From: Ptiloglossa arizonensis
Taxonomy: Eukaryota > Arthropoda > Insecta > Hymenoptera > Colletidae
DNA: 64,000 nt
Reading direction: 5' to 3'
Assembly (NCBI RefSeq): GCF_051014685.1
Contig: NW_027478530.1
Location: 310,001-374,000, forward strand
Shown here: positions 43,045-55,469 of the stretch, piece after piece
How positions within the stretch are numbered: position 1 is the first letter of the stretch
Layout: every line of letters starts with the position of its first letter
Position numbers and translations under genes: made by a program
The notes under the pieces: generated by a model
The model's input: only the letters and a program-made list of their open reading frames with translations
What the model was told of the DNA's origin: nothing
The model's database searches: none

Positions 43045-44794
43045 CATACCGTTGTAATCGGGCGTGTCTCTACTTTCAGATGCAACAGAAATTTTGCGGA
43101 GTGGTCAATCCGTTCGCGAGATATGGCAGTTTGGAGGTAAGAAACGCTTGAGAACCTCAAAATTTGCGCAGTTCTGATGCTTGAAAAGAATAACTAGAAC
43201 GGCCTAGGGGAAAACTACACATACCGTTGTAATCGGGCGAGTCACTACTTTCAGATGCAACAGAAATTTTGCGGATTGGTCAATCCGTTCGCGAGATATG
43301 GCAGTTTGGAGGTAAGAAACGCTTGAGAAACTCAAAATTTGCGCAGTTCTGATGCTTGAAACGAATAACTAGAACGGCCTAGGGGAAAAGTACGCATACC
43401 GTTGTAATCGGGCGAGTTTCTACTTTCAGATGCAACAGAAATTTTGCGGATTGGTCAATCCGTTCGCGAGATATGGCAATTTGGAGGTAAGAAACGCTTG
43501 AGAACCTCAACATTTTCGCAGTTCTGATGCTCGACACAAATAACTAGAACGGCCTAGGGGAAAAGCGCGCATACCGTTATAATCGGGCGAGTATCTACTT
43601 TCAGATGCAACAGAAGTTTTGCGGATTGGCCAATCCGTTCGCGAGCTATGGCAGTTTGGATGTAAGAAACGCTTGAGAAACTCAAAATTTTCGCAGTTCT
43701 GATGCTCGACACGAATAACTAGAACGGCCTAGGGGAAAAGTACGCATACAGTTGTAATCGGGCGAGTTTCTACATTCAGATGCAACAGAAATTTTGCGGA
43801 TCGGTCAATCCGTTCGCGAGATATGGCAGTTTGGATGTAAGAAACGCTTGAGAAACTCAAAATTTTCGCAGTTCTGATGCTCGAAACGAATAACTAGAAC
43901 GGCCTAGGGGAAAAGCGCGCATACCATTGTAATCGGGCGAGTTTCTACTTTCAGATGCAATAGAAATTTTGCGGATTGATCAATCCGTTCGCGAGATATG
44001 GCAGTTTGGAGGGAAGAAACGCTTGAGAAACTCAAAATTTTCGCAGTTCTGATGCTCGAAACGAGTAAATTGAACGGCCTAGGGGAAAAGTGCGCATACC
44101 GTTGTAATGTGGCGAGTTTCTACTTTCAGATGCAACAGAAATTTTGCGGATTGGTCAATCCGTTCGCGAGATATCGCAGTTTGGAGGTAAGAAACGCTTG
44201 AGAAACTCAAAATGTGCGCAGTTCTGATGCTCGAAACGAATAACTAGAACGGCCTAGGGGAAAAGTGCGCATACCATTGTACTCGGGCGAGTTTCTACTT
44301 TCAGATGAAACAGAAATTTTGCGGATCGGTCAATCCGTTCGCGAGATATGGCAGTTTGGATGTAAGAAACGCTTGAGAAACTCAAAATTTTCGCAGTTCT
44401 GATGCTCGAAACGAATAACTGGAACGGCCTAGGGGAAAACTACACATACCGTTGTAATCGGGCGAGTCTCTACTTTCAGATGCAACAGAAATTTTGCGGA
44501 TTGGTCAATCCGTTCGCGAGATATGGCAGTTTGAAGGTAAGAAACGCTTGAGAAACTCAAAATTTTTGCAGTTCTGATGCTCGAAACGAATAACTGGAAC
44601 GGCCTAGGGGAAAACTACACATACCGTTGTAATCGGGCGAGTCTCTACTTTCAGATGCAACAGATATTTTGCGGATTGGTCAATCCGTTCGCGAGATATG
44701 GCAGTTTGGAGGTAAGAAACGCTTGAGAAACTCAAAATTTTCGCAGTTCTGATGCTCGACACGAATAACTAGAACGGCCTAGGGGAAAAGTACA
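43045..44794. repeat. 10-mer unit of domain VI, copy 1 (1750 bp)
   Basis: Monomer markers in order: gggcgtgtc; gtcactac; gcaatttgg; gttataatcg with gaagttttg and gagctatgg; tacattcag with gcggatcgg; gatcaatcc with gagggaag; aatgtggcg with gatatcgcag; ccattgtactcgg; tttgaagg with tttttgcag; cagatatttt. The gagggaag substitution removes a taa and opens a short reading frame in both copies. Confidence 0.9.
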
Positions 44795-46719
44795 CATACC
44801 GTTGTAATCGGGCGTGTCTCTACTTTCAGATGCAACAGAAATTTTGCGGAGTGGTCAATCCGTTCGCGAGATATGGCAGTTTGGAGGTAAGAAACGCTTG
44901 AGAACCTCAAAATTTGCGCAGTTCTGATGCTTGAAAAGAATAACTAGAACGGCCTAGGGGAAAACTACACATACCGTTGTAATCGGGCGAGTCACTACTT
45001 TCAGATGCAACAGAAATTTTGCGGATTGGTCAATCCGTTCGCGAGATATGGCAGTTTGGAGGTAAGAAACGCTTGAGAAACTCAAAATTTGCGCAGTTCT
45101 GATGCTTGAAACGAATAACTAGAACGGCCTAGGGGAAAAGTACGCATACCGTTGTAATCGGGCGAGTTTCTACTTTCAGATGCAACAGAAATTTTGCGGA
45201 TTGGTCAATCCGTTCGCGAGATATGGCAATTTGGAGGTAAGAAACGCTTGAGAACCTCAACATTTTCGCAGTTCTGATGCTCGACACAAATAACTAGAAC
45301 GGCCTAGGGGAAAAGCGCGCATACCGTTATAATCGGGCGAGTATCTACTTTCAGATGCAACAGAAGTTTTGCGGATTGGCCAATCCGTTCGCGAGCTATG
45401 GCAGTTTGGATGTAAGAAACGCTTGAGAAACTCAAAATTTTCGCAGTTCTGATGCTCGACACGAATAACTAGAACGGCCTAGGGGAAAAGTACGCATACA
45501 GTTGTAATCGGGCGAGTTTCTACATTCAGATGCAACAGAAATTTTGCGGATCGGTCAATCCGTTCGCGAGATATGGCAGTTTGGATGTAAGAAACGCTTG
45601 AGAAACTCAAAATTTTCGCAGTTCTGATGCTCGAAACGAATAACTAGAACGGCCTAGGGGAAAAGCGCGCATACCATTGTAATCGGGCGAGTTTCTACTT
45701 TCAGATGCAATAGAAATTTTGCGGATTGATCAATCCGTTCGCGAGATATGGCAGTTTGGAGGGAAGAAACGCTTGAGAAACTCAAAATTTTCGCAGTTCT
45801 GATGCTCGAAACGAGTAAATTGAACGGCCTAGGGGAAAAGTACGCATACAGTTGTAATCGGGCGAGTTTCTACATTCAGATGCAACAGAAACTTTGCGGA
45901 TTGGTCAATCCGTTCGCGAGATATGGCAGTTTGGAGGTAAGAATCGCTTGAGAAACTCAAAATTTGCGCAGTTCTGATGCTTGAAACGAATAACTAGAAC
46001 GGCCTAGGGGAAAAGTGCGCATACCGTTGTAATGTGGCGAGTTTCTACTTTCAGATGCAACAGAAATTTTGCGGATTGGTCAATCCGTTCGCGAGATATC
46101 GCAGTTTGGAGGTAAGAAACGCTTGAGAAACTCAAAATTTGCGCAGTTCTGATGCTCGAAACGAATAACTAGAACGGCCTAGGGGAAAAGTGCGCATACC
46201 ATTGTACTCGGGCGAGTTTCTACTTTCAGATGAAACAGAAATTTTGCGGATCGGTCAATCCGTTCGCGAGATATGGCAGTTTGGATGTAAGAAACGCTTG
46301 AGAAACTCAAAATTTTCGCAGTTCTGATGCTCGAAACGAATAACTGGAACGGCCTAGGGGAAAACTACACATACCGTTGTAATCGGGCGAGTCTCTACTT
46401 TCAGATGCAACAGAAATTTTGCGGATTGGTCAATCCGTTCGCGAGATATGGCAGTTTGAAGGTAAGAAACGCTTGAGAAACTCAAAATTTTTGCAGTTCT
46501 GATGCTCGAAACGAATAACTAGAACGGCCTAGGGGAAAAGTGCGCATACCATTGTACTCGGGCGAGTCTCTACTTTCAGATGCAACAGAAATTTTGCGGA
46601 TTGGTCAATCCGTTCGCGAGATATGGCAGTTTGAAGGTAAGAAACGCTTGAGAAACTCAAAATTTTCGCAGTTCTGATGCTCGACACGAATAACTAGAAC
46701 GGCCTAGGGGAAAAGCGCG
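44795..46719. repeat. 11-mer unit of domain VI, copy 2 (1925 bp)
   Basis: Matches copy 1 at 1750 bp through its sixth monomer. One extra monomer follows (45845), after which the offset becomes 1925 bp. The last monomer (46545) has ccattgtactcgg joined to gtctctac and tttgaagg. Confidence 0.9.
45845..46019. repeat. Inserted monomer in the 11-mer unit
   Basis: Has cagttgtaatcg, tacattcag, actttgcgg and the rare gaatcgcttg. It is absent from the equivalent place in the left copy (near 44,095). The same type occurs at 21170, 46895, 51095, 54770 and 58795. Confidence 0.87.
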
Positions 46720-47769
46720 CATACCGTTGTAATTGGGCGAGTTTCTACTTTCAGATGCAATAGAAATTTTGCGGATTGATCAATCCGTTCGCGAGATATG
46801 GCAGTTTGGAGGTAAGAAACGCTTGAGAAACTCAAAATTTTCGCAGTTCTGATGCTCGAAACGAGTAACTTGAACGGCCTAGGGGAAAAGTGCGCATACA
46901 GTTGTAATCGGGCGAGTTTCTACATTCAGATGCAACAGAAACTTTGCGGATTGGTCAATCCGTTCGCGAGATATGGCAGTTTGGAGGTAAGAATCGCTTG
47001 AGAAACTCAAAATTTGCGCAGTTCTGATGCTTGTAACGAATAACTAGAACGGCCTAGGGGAAATGTGCGCATACCGTTGTGATGGGGCGAGTTTCTACTT
47101 TCAGATGCAACAGAAATTTTGCGGATTGGTCAATCCGTTCGCGAGATATCGCAGTTTGGAGGTAAGAAACGCTTGAGAAACTCAAAATTTTCGCAGTTCT
47201 GATGCTCGACACGAATAACTAGAACGACCTAGGGGAAAAGCGCGCATACCGTTGTAATCGGGCGAGTTTCTACTTTCAGATGCAACAGAAATTTTGCGGA
47301 TTGGTCAACCCGTTCGCGAGATATGGCAGTTTGGAGGTAAGAAACGCTTGAGAAACTCAAAATTTTCGCAGTCCTGATGCTCGAAACGAGTAACTTGAAC
47401 GGCCTAGGGGAAAAGTACGCATACCGTTGTAATCGGGCGAGTTTCAACTTTCAGATGCAACAGAAATTTTGCGGATCGGTCAATCCGTTCGCAAGATATG
47501 GCAGCTTGGATGTAAGAAACGCTTGAGAAACTCAAAATTTGCGCAGTTCTGATGCTTGAAACGAATAACTAGAACGGCCTAGGGGAAAATTGCGCATACC
47601 GTTGTAATCGGGCGAGTTTCTACTTTCAGATGCAACAGAAATTTTGCGGATTGGTCAATCCGTTCGCGAGATATGGCAGTTTGGAGGTAAGAAACGCTTG
47701 AGAAACTCAAAATTTGAGCAGTTCTGATGCTCGAAACGTATAACTGGAACGGCCTAGGGGAAAACTACA
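46720..47769. repeat. Leader of the 22-mer domain (six monomers)
   Basis: Monomers 46720, 46895 and 47070 equal the late 22-mer monomers at 50920, 51095 and 51270 (aattgggcg; gaatcgcttg with gcttgtaacg; gtgatgg with gatatcgcag and gaacgacc). 47245 starts like 51445 (ggtcaacccg) but ends with gagtaacttg. 47420 and 47595 (gcagcttgg; aaaattgcgc) do not occur at this place in later copies. Confidence 0.85.
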
Positions 47770-50700
47770 CATACCGTTGTAATCGGGCGAGTCTCTACTT
47801 TCAGATGCAACAGATATTTTGCGGATTGGTCAATCCGTTCGCGAGATATGGCAGTTTGGATATAAGAAACGCTTGAGAAACTCAAAATTTTCTCAGTTCT
47901 GATGCTTGAAACGAATAACTAGAACGGCCTAGGGCAAAAGTGCGCATACCGTTGTAATCGGGCGAGTTTCTGCTTTCAGATGCAACAGAAATTTTGCGGA
48001 TCGGTCAATCCGTTCGCGTGATATGGCAGTTTAGATGTAAGAAACGCTTGAGAAATTCAAAATTTTCGCAGTTCTGATGCTCGAAACGAATAACTGGAAC
48101 GGCCTAGGGGAAAACTACACATACCGTTGTAATCGGGCGAGTTTCTACTTTCAGATGCAACAGAAATTTTGCGGATTGGTCAATCCGTTCGCGAGATATG
48201 GTAGTTTGGATGTAAGAAACACTTGAGAAATTCAAAATTTTCGCAGTTCTGATGCTCGAAACGAATAACTGGAACGGCCTAGGGGAAAACTACACATACC
48301 GTTGTAATCGGGCGAGTCTCTACTTTCAGATGCAACAGAAATTTTGCGAATTGGTCAATCCTTTCGCGAGATATGGCAGTTTGGAGGTAAGAAACGCTTG
48401 AGAAACTCAAAATTTGCGCAGTTCTGATGCTTGAAACGAATAACTAGAACGGCCTAGGGGAAAAGTGCGCATACCGTTGTAATCGGGCGAGTTTCTACTT
48501 TCAGATGCAACAGAAATTTTGCGGATTGGTCAATCCGTTCGCGAGATATGGCAGTTTGGATGTAAGAAACGCTTGAGAAATTCAAAATTTTCGCAGTACT
48601 GATGCTCGAAACGAATAACTGGAACGGCCTAGGGGAAAACTACACATACCGTTGTAATCGGGCGTGTCTCTACTTTCAGATGCAACAGAAATTTTGCGGA
48701 TTGGTCAATCCGTTCGCGAGATATGGCAGTTTGGAGGTAAGAAACGCTTGAGAACCTCAAAATTTGCGCAGTTCTGATGCTTGAAAAGAATAACTAGAAC
48801 GGCCTAGGGGAAAAGTGCGCACACCATTGTAATCGGGCGAGTTTCTACTTTCAGATGAAACAGAAATTTTGCGGATCGGTCAATCCGTTCGCGAGATATG
48901 GCAGTTTGGATGTAAGAAACGCATGAGAAACTCAAAATTTTCGCAGTTCTGATGCTCGAAACGAATAACTGGAACGGCCTAGGGGAAAACTACACATACC
49001 GTTGTAATCGGGCGAGTCTCTACTTTCAGATGCAACAGAAATTTTGCGGATTGGTCAATCCGTTCGCGAGATATGGCAGTTTGGATATAAGAAACGCTTG
49101 AGAAACTCAAAATTTTCTCAGTTCTGATGCTTGAAACGAATAACTAGAACGGCCTAGGGCAAAAGTGCGCATACCGTTGTAATCGGGCGAGTTTCTGCTT
49201 TCAGATGCAACAGAAATTTTGCGGATCGGTCAATCCGTTCGCGTGATATGGCAGTTTAGATGTAAGAAACGCTTGAGAAATTCAAAATTTTCGCAGTTCT
49301 GATGCTCGAAACGAATAACTGGAACGGCCTAGGGGAAAACTACACATACCGTTGTAATCGGGCGAGTTTCTACTTTCAGATACAACAGAAATTTTGCGGA
49401 TTGGTCAATCCGTTCGCGAGATATGGCAGTTTGGATGTAAGAAACACCTGAGAACTTCAAAATTTTCGCAGTTCTGATGCTCGAAACGAATAACTGGAAC
49501 GGCCTAGGGGAAAGCTACACATACCGTTGTAATCGGGCGGGTCTCTACTTTCAGATGCAATAGAAATTTTGCGAATTGGTCAATCCTTTCGCGAGATATG
49601 GCAGTTTGGAGGTAAGAAACGCTTGAGAAACTCAAAATTTGCGCAGTTCTGATGCTTGAAACGAATAACTAGAACGGCCTAGGGGAAAAGTGCGCATACC
49701 GTTGTAATCGGGCGAGTTTCTACTTTCAGATGCAACAGAAATTTTGCGAATTGGTCAATCCTTTCGCGAGATATGGCAGTTTGGAGGTAAGAAACGCTTG
49801 AGAAACTCAAAATTTTCGCAGTTCTGATGCTCGACACGAATAACTAGAACGGCCTAGGGGAAAAGCGCGCATACCGTTGTAATCGGGCGAGTTTCTACTT
49901 TCAGATGCAATAGAAATTTTGCGGATTGATCAATCCGTTCGCGAGATATGGCAGTTTGGAGGTAAGAAACGCTTGAGAAACTCAAAATTTTCGCAGTTCT
50001 GATGCTCGAAACGAGTAACTTGAACGGCCTAGGGGAAAAGTACGCATACCGTTGTAATCGGGCGAGTTTCTACTTTCAGATGCAACAGAAATTTTGCGGA
50101 TCGGTCAATCCGTTCGCGAGATATGGCAGCTTGGATGTAAGAAACGCTTGAGAAACTCAAAATTTTCGCAGTTCTGATGCTTGAAACGAATAACTAGAAC
50201 GGCCTAGGGGAAAAGTGCGCATACCGATGTAATGGGGCGAGTTTCTACTTTCAGATGAAACAGAAATTTTGCGGATCGGTCAATCCGTTCGCGAGATATG
50301 GCAGTTTGGATGTAAGAAACGCTTGAGAAACTCAAAATTTTCGCAGTTCTGATGCTCGAAACGAATAACTGGAACGGCCTAGGGGAAAACTACACATACC
50401 GTTGTAATCGGGCGAGTCTCTACTTTCAGATGCAACAGAAATTTTGCGGATTGGTCAATCCGTTCGCGAGATATGGCAGTTTGAAGGTAAGAAACGCTTG
50501 AGAAACTCAAAATTTTTGCAGTTCTGATGCTCGAAACGAATAACTGGAACGGCCTAGGGGAAAACTACACATACCGTTGTAATCGGGCGAGTCTCTACTT
50601 TCAGATGCAATAGAAATTTTGCGGATTGGTCAATCCGTTCGCGAGATATGGCAGTTTGGAGGTAAGAAACGCTTGAGAAACTCAAAATTTGCGCAGTTCT

Positions 50701-53700
50701 GATGCTCGAAACGAATAACTAGAACGGCCTAGGGGAAAAGTGCGCATACCATTGTACTCGGGCGAGTCTCTACTTTCAGATGCAACAGAAATTTTGCGGA
50801 TTGGTCAATCCGTTCGCGAGATATGGCAGTTTGAAGGTAAGAAACGCTTGAGAAACTCAAAATTTTCGCAGTTCTGATGCTCGACACGAATAACTAGAAC
50901 GGCCTAGGGGAAAAGCGCGCATACCGTTGTAATTGGGCGAGTTTCTACTTTCAGATGCAATAGAAATTTTGCGGATTGATCAATCCGTTCGCGAGATATG
51001 GCAGTTTGGAGGTAAGAAACGCTTGAGAAACTCAAAATTTTCGCAGTTCTGATGCTCGAAACGAGTAACTTGAACGGCCTAGGGGAAAAGTGCGCATACA
51101 GTTGTAATCGGGCGAGTTTCTACATTCAGATGCAACAGAAACTTTGCGGATTGGTCAATCCGTTCGCGAGATATGGCAGTTTGGAGGTAAGAATCGCTTG
51201 AGAAACTCAAAATTTGCGCAGTTCTGATGCTTGTAACGAATAACTAGAACGGCCTAGGGGAAATGTGCGCATACCGTTGTGATGGGGCGAGTTTCTACTT
51301 TCAGATGCAACAGAAATTTTGCGGATTGGTCAATCCGTTCGCGAGATATCGCAGTTTGGAGGTAAGAAACGCTTGAGAAACTCAAAATTTTCGCAGTTCT
51401 GATGCTCGACACGAATAACTAGAACGACCTAGGGGAAAAGCGCGCATACCGTTGTAATCGGGCGAGTTTCTACTTTCAGATGCAACAGAAATTTTGCGGA
51501 TTGGTCAACCCGTTCGCGAGATATGGCAGTTTGGAGGTAAGAAACGCTTGAGAAACTCAAAATTTGAGCAGTTCTGATGCTCGAAACGTATAACTGGAAC
51601 GGCCTAGGGGAAAACTACACATACCGTTGTAATCGGGCGAGTCTCTACTTTCAGATGCAACAGATATTTTGCGGATTGGTCAATCCGTTCGCGAGATATG
51701 GCAGTTTGGATATAAGAAACGCTTGAGAAACTCAAAATTTTCTCAGTTCTGATGCTTGAAACGAATAACTAGAACGGCCTAGGGCAAAAGTGCGCATACC
51801 GTTGTAATCGGGCGAGTTTCTGCTTTCAGATGCAACAGAAATTTTGCGGATCGGTCAATCCGTTCGCGTGATATGGCAGTTTAGATGTAAGAAACGCTTG
51901 AGAAATTCAAAATTTTCGCAGTTCTGATGCTCGAAACGAATAACTGGAACGGCCTAGGGGAAAACTACACATACCGTTGTAATCGGGCGAGTTTCTACTT
52001 TCAGATGCAACAGAAATTTTGCGGATTGGTCAATCCGTTCGCGAGATATGGTAGTTTGGATGTAAGAAACACTTGAGAAATTCAAAATTTTCGCAGTTCT
52101 GATGCTCGAAACGAATAACTGGAACGGCCTAGGGGAAAACTACACATACCGTTGTAATCGGGCGAGTCTCTACTTTCAGATGCAACAGAAATTTTGCGAA
52201 TTGGTCAATCCTTTCGCGAGATATGGCAGTTTGGAGGTAAGAAACGCTTGAGAAACTCAAAATTTGCGCAGTTCTGATGCTTGAAACGAATAACTAGAAC
52301 GGCCTAGGGGAAAAGTGCGCATACCGTTGTAATCGGGCGAGTTTCTACTTTCAGATGCAACAGAAATTTTGCGGATTGGTCAATCCGTTCGCGAGATATG
52401 GCAGTTTGGATGTAAGAAACGCTTGAGAAATTCAAAATTTTCGCAGTACTGATGCTCGAAACGAATAACTGGAACGGCCTAGGGGAAAACTACACATACC
52501 GTTGTAATCGGGCGTGTCTCTACTTTCAGATGCAACAGAAATTTTGCGGATTGGTCAATCCGTTCGCGAGATATGGCAGTTTGGAGGTAAGAAACGGTTG
52601 AGAACCTCAAAATTTGCGCAGTTCTGATGCTTGAAAAGAATAACTAGAACGGCCTAGGGGAAAAGTGCGCACACCATTGTAATCGGGCGAGTTTCTACTT
52701 TCAGATGAAACAGAAATTTTGCGGATCGGTCAATCCGTTCGCGAGATATGGCAGTTTGGATGTAAGAAACGCATGAGAAACTCAAAATTTTCGCAGTTCT
52801 GATGCTCGAAACGAATAACTGGAACGGCCTAGGGGAAAACTACACATACCGTTGTAATCGGGCGAGTCTCTACTTTCAGATGCAACAGAAATTTTGCGGA
52901 TTGGTCAATCCGTTCGCGAGATATGGCAGTTTGGATATAAGAAACGCTTGAGAAACTCAAAATTTTCTCAGTTCTGATGCTTGAAACGAATAACTAGAAC
53001 GGCCTAGGGCAAAAGTGCGCATACCGTTGTAATCGGGCGAGTTTCTGCTTTCAGATGCAACAGAAATTTTGCGGATCGGTCAATCCGTTCGCGTGATATG
53101 GCAGTTTAGATGTAAGAAACGCTTGAGAAATTCAAAATTTTCGCAGTTCTGATGCTCGAAACGAATAACTGGAACGGCCTAGGGGAAAACTACACATACC
53201 GTTGTAATCGGGCGAGTTTCTACTTTCAGATGCAACAGAAATTTTGCGGATTGGTCAATCCGTTCGCGAGATATGGCAGTTTGGATGTAAGAAACACCTG
53301 AGAAATTCAAAATTTTCGCAGTTCTGATGCTCGAAACGAATAACTGGAACGGCCTAGGGGAAAGCTACACATACCGTTGTAATCGGGCGGGTCTCTACTT
53401 TCAGATGCAATAGAAATTTTGCGAATTGGTCAATCCTTTCGCGAGATATGGCAGTTTGGAGGTAAGAAACGCTTGAGAAACTCAAAATTTGCGCAGTTCT
53501 GATGCTTGAAACGAATAACTAGAACGGCCTAGGGGAAAAGTGCGCATACCGTTGTAATCGGGCGAGTTTCTACTTTCAGATGCAACAGAAATTTTGCGAA
53601 TTGGTCAATCCTTTCGCGAGATATGGCAGTTTGGAGGTAAGAAACGCTTGAGAAACTCAAAATTTTCGCAGTTCTGATGCTCGACACGAATAACTAGAAC

Positions 53701-54630
53701 GGCCTAGGGGAAAAGCGCGCATACCGTTGTAATCGGGCGAGTTTCTACTTTCAGATGCAATAGAAATTTTGCGGATTGATCAATCCGTTCGCGAGATATG
53801 GCAGTTTGGAGGTAAGAAACGCTTGAGAAACTCAAAATTTTCGCAGTTCTGATGCTCGAAACGAGTAACTTGAACGGCCTAGGGGAAAAGTACGCATACC
53901 GTTGTAATCGGGCGAGTTTCTACTTTCAGATGCAACAGAAATTTTGCGGATCGGTCAATCCGTTCGCGAGATATGGCAGCTTGGATGTAAGAAACGCTTG
54001 AGAAACTCAAAATTTTCGCAGTTCTGATGCTTGAAACGAATAACTAGAACGGCCTAGGGGAAAAGTGCGCATACCGATGTAATGGGGCGAGTTTCTACTT
54101 TCAGATGCAACAGAAATTTTGCGGATTGGTCAATCCGTTCGCGAGATATGGCAGTTTGGAGGTAAGAAACGCTTGAGAAACTCAAAATTTGGGCAGTTCT
54201 GATGCTCGAAACGAATAACTAGAACGGCCTAGGGGAAAAGTGCGCATACCATTGTACTCGGGCGAGTTTCTACTTTCAGATGAAACAGAAATTTTGCGGA
54301 TCGGTCAATCCGTTCGCGAGATATGGCAGTTTGGAGGTAAGAACCGCTTGAGAAACTCAAAATTTGCGCAGTTCTGATGCTTGAAAAGAATAACTAGAAC
54401 GGCCTAGGGGAAAAGTGCGCATACCATTGTAATCGGGCGAGTTTCTACTTTCAGATGCAACAGAAATTTTGCGGATCGGTCAATCCGTTCGCGAGAGATG
54501 GCAGCTTGGATGTAAGAAACGCTTGAGAAACTCAAAATTTGCGCAGTTCTGATGCTTAAAACGAATAACTAGAACGGCCTAGGGGAAAAGTGCGCATACC
54601 GTTGTAATCGGGCGAGTCTCTACTTTCAGA
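47711..54630. repeat. 44-mer superrepeat (7700-bp offset), left copy
   Basis: Aligns with 55411-62330 at exactly 7700 bp, and I noticed only isolated differences (for example tcgcagttc near 53,141 against tcgccgttc near 60,841). Alternate 22-mer copies share variants (copy 1 with 3, copy 2 with 4), so the two-copy unit was itself duplicated. Confidence 0.9.
47770..51619. repeat. 22-mer higher-order repeat (3850 bp), copy 1
   Basis: Begins with cagatatttt and gatataag. It passes through gcgtgatatgg, gtagtttgg with aaacacttgag, gcgaattgg, gcagtactg, gggcgtgtc, cacaccattg with gcatgagaaac, a second gatataag/gcgtgatatgg pair, gatacaacag with cacctgagaactt, ggcgggtctc, gcgaattgg, gatcaatcc, gcagcttgg, gatgtaatgg with gatgaaacag, tttttgcag, caatagaaa, ccattgtactcgg, aattgggcg, gaatcgcttg, gtgatgg and ggtcaacccg monomers. 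gctacac before ggcgggtctc recurs every 3850 bp (49511, 53361, 57211, 61061). Confidence 0.92.
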
Positions 54631-55469
54631 TGCAATAGAAATTTTGCGGATTGATCAATCCGTTCGCGAGATATGGCAGTTTGGAGGTAAGAAACGCTTG
54701 AGAAACTCAAAATTTTCGCAGTTCTGATGCTCGAAACGAGTAACTTGAACGGCCTAGGGGAAAAGTGCGCATACAGTTGTAATCGGGCGAGTTTCTACAT
54801 TCAGATGCAACAGAAACTTTGCGGATTGGTCAATCCGTTCGCGAGATATGGCAGTTTGGAGGTAAGAATCGCTTGAGAAACTCAAAATTTGCGCAGTTCT
54901 GATGCTTGTAACGAATAACTAGAACGGCCTAGGGGAAATGTGCGCATACCGTTGTGATGGGGCGAGTTTCTACTTTCAGATGCAACAGAAATTTTGCGGA
55001 TTGGTCAATCCGTTCGCGAGATATCGCAGTTTGGAGGTAAGAAACGCTTGAGAAACTCAAAATTTTCGCAGTTCTGATGCTCGACACGAATAACTAGAAC
55101 GACCTAGGGGAAAAGCGCGCATACCGTTGTAATCGGGCGAGTTTCTACTTTCAGATGCAACAGAAATTTTGCGGATTGGTCAACCCGTTCGCGAGATATG
55201 GCAGTTTGGAGGTAAGAAACGCTTGAGAAACTCAAAATTTGAGCAGTTCTGATGCTCGAAACGTATAACTGGAACGGCCTAGGGGAAAACTACACATACC
55301 GTTGTAATCGGGCGAGTCTCTACTTTCAGATGCAATAGAAATTTTGCGAATTGGTCAATCCGTTCGCGAGATATGGTAGTTTGGATGTAAGAAACACTTG
55401 AGAAATTCAAAATTTGAGCAGTTCTGATGCTCGAAACGTATAACTGGAACGGCCTAGGGGAAAACTACA
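51620..55469. repeat. 22-mer higher-order repeat (3850 bp), copy 2
   Basis: Same order as copy 1 up to the gatgtaatgg monomer at 54070, where it has gatgcaacag and aatttgggcag. The next monomers (54245 with gaaccgcttg, 54420 with gagagatgg, 54595 with caatag and gatcaatcc) replace five monomers of copy 1 with four. An additional monomer at 55295 restores the count to 22. Private variants are gaaacggttg near 52,591 and cacctgagaaatt. Confidence 0.9.
55295..55469. repeat. Extra chimeric monomer between 22-mer copies 2 and 3
   Basis: Combines gtctctac with caatagaaa, gcgaattgg, gtagtttggatg with aaacacttgag, and then aatttgagcag with cgtataac, markers that belong to several other monomer types of the 22-mer. 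No equivalent lies at 51620 or 59320. Confidence 0.82.

Larger units (their letters stand above)
39952..43391. repeat. 21-mer superrepeat (3675-bp offset), right copy
   Basis: Right partner of 36277-39716. About 235 bp (39717-39951) lies between the copies and belongs to neither alignment. It contains most of a gatattgcag monomer and the start of a chimera. Confidence 0.88.

Noticed and set aside
43998..44201. Plus-strand open reading frame of 67 codons, with a sister at 45748-45951
   Set aside because: The two are 1750 bp apart, that is, the same place in two copies of one higher-order repeat. They open because gagggaag replaces gaggtaag and removes a stop. Their 3' halves come from different monomers, so the peptides differ at the end. 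Not a gene family.
47229..47447. Minus-strand open reading frame of 72 codons
   Set aside because: Satellite read-through, not kept in the matching monomers at 51445 and 59145.
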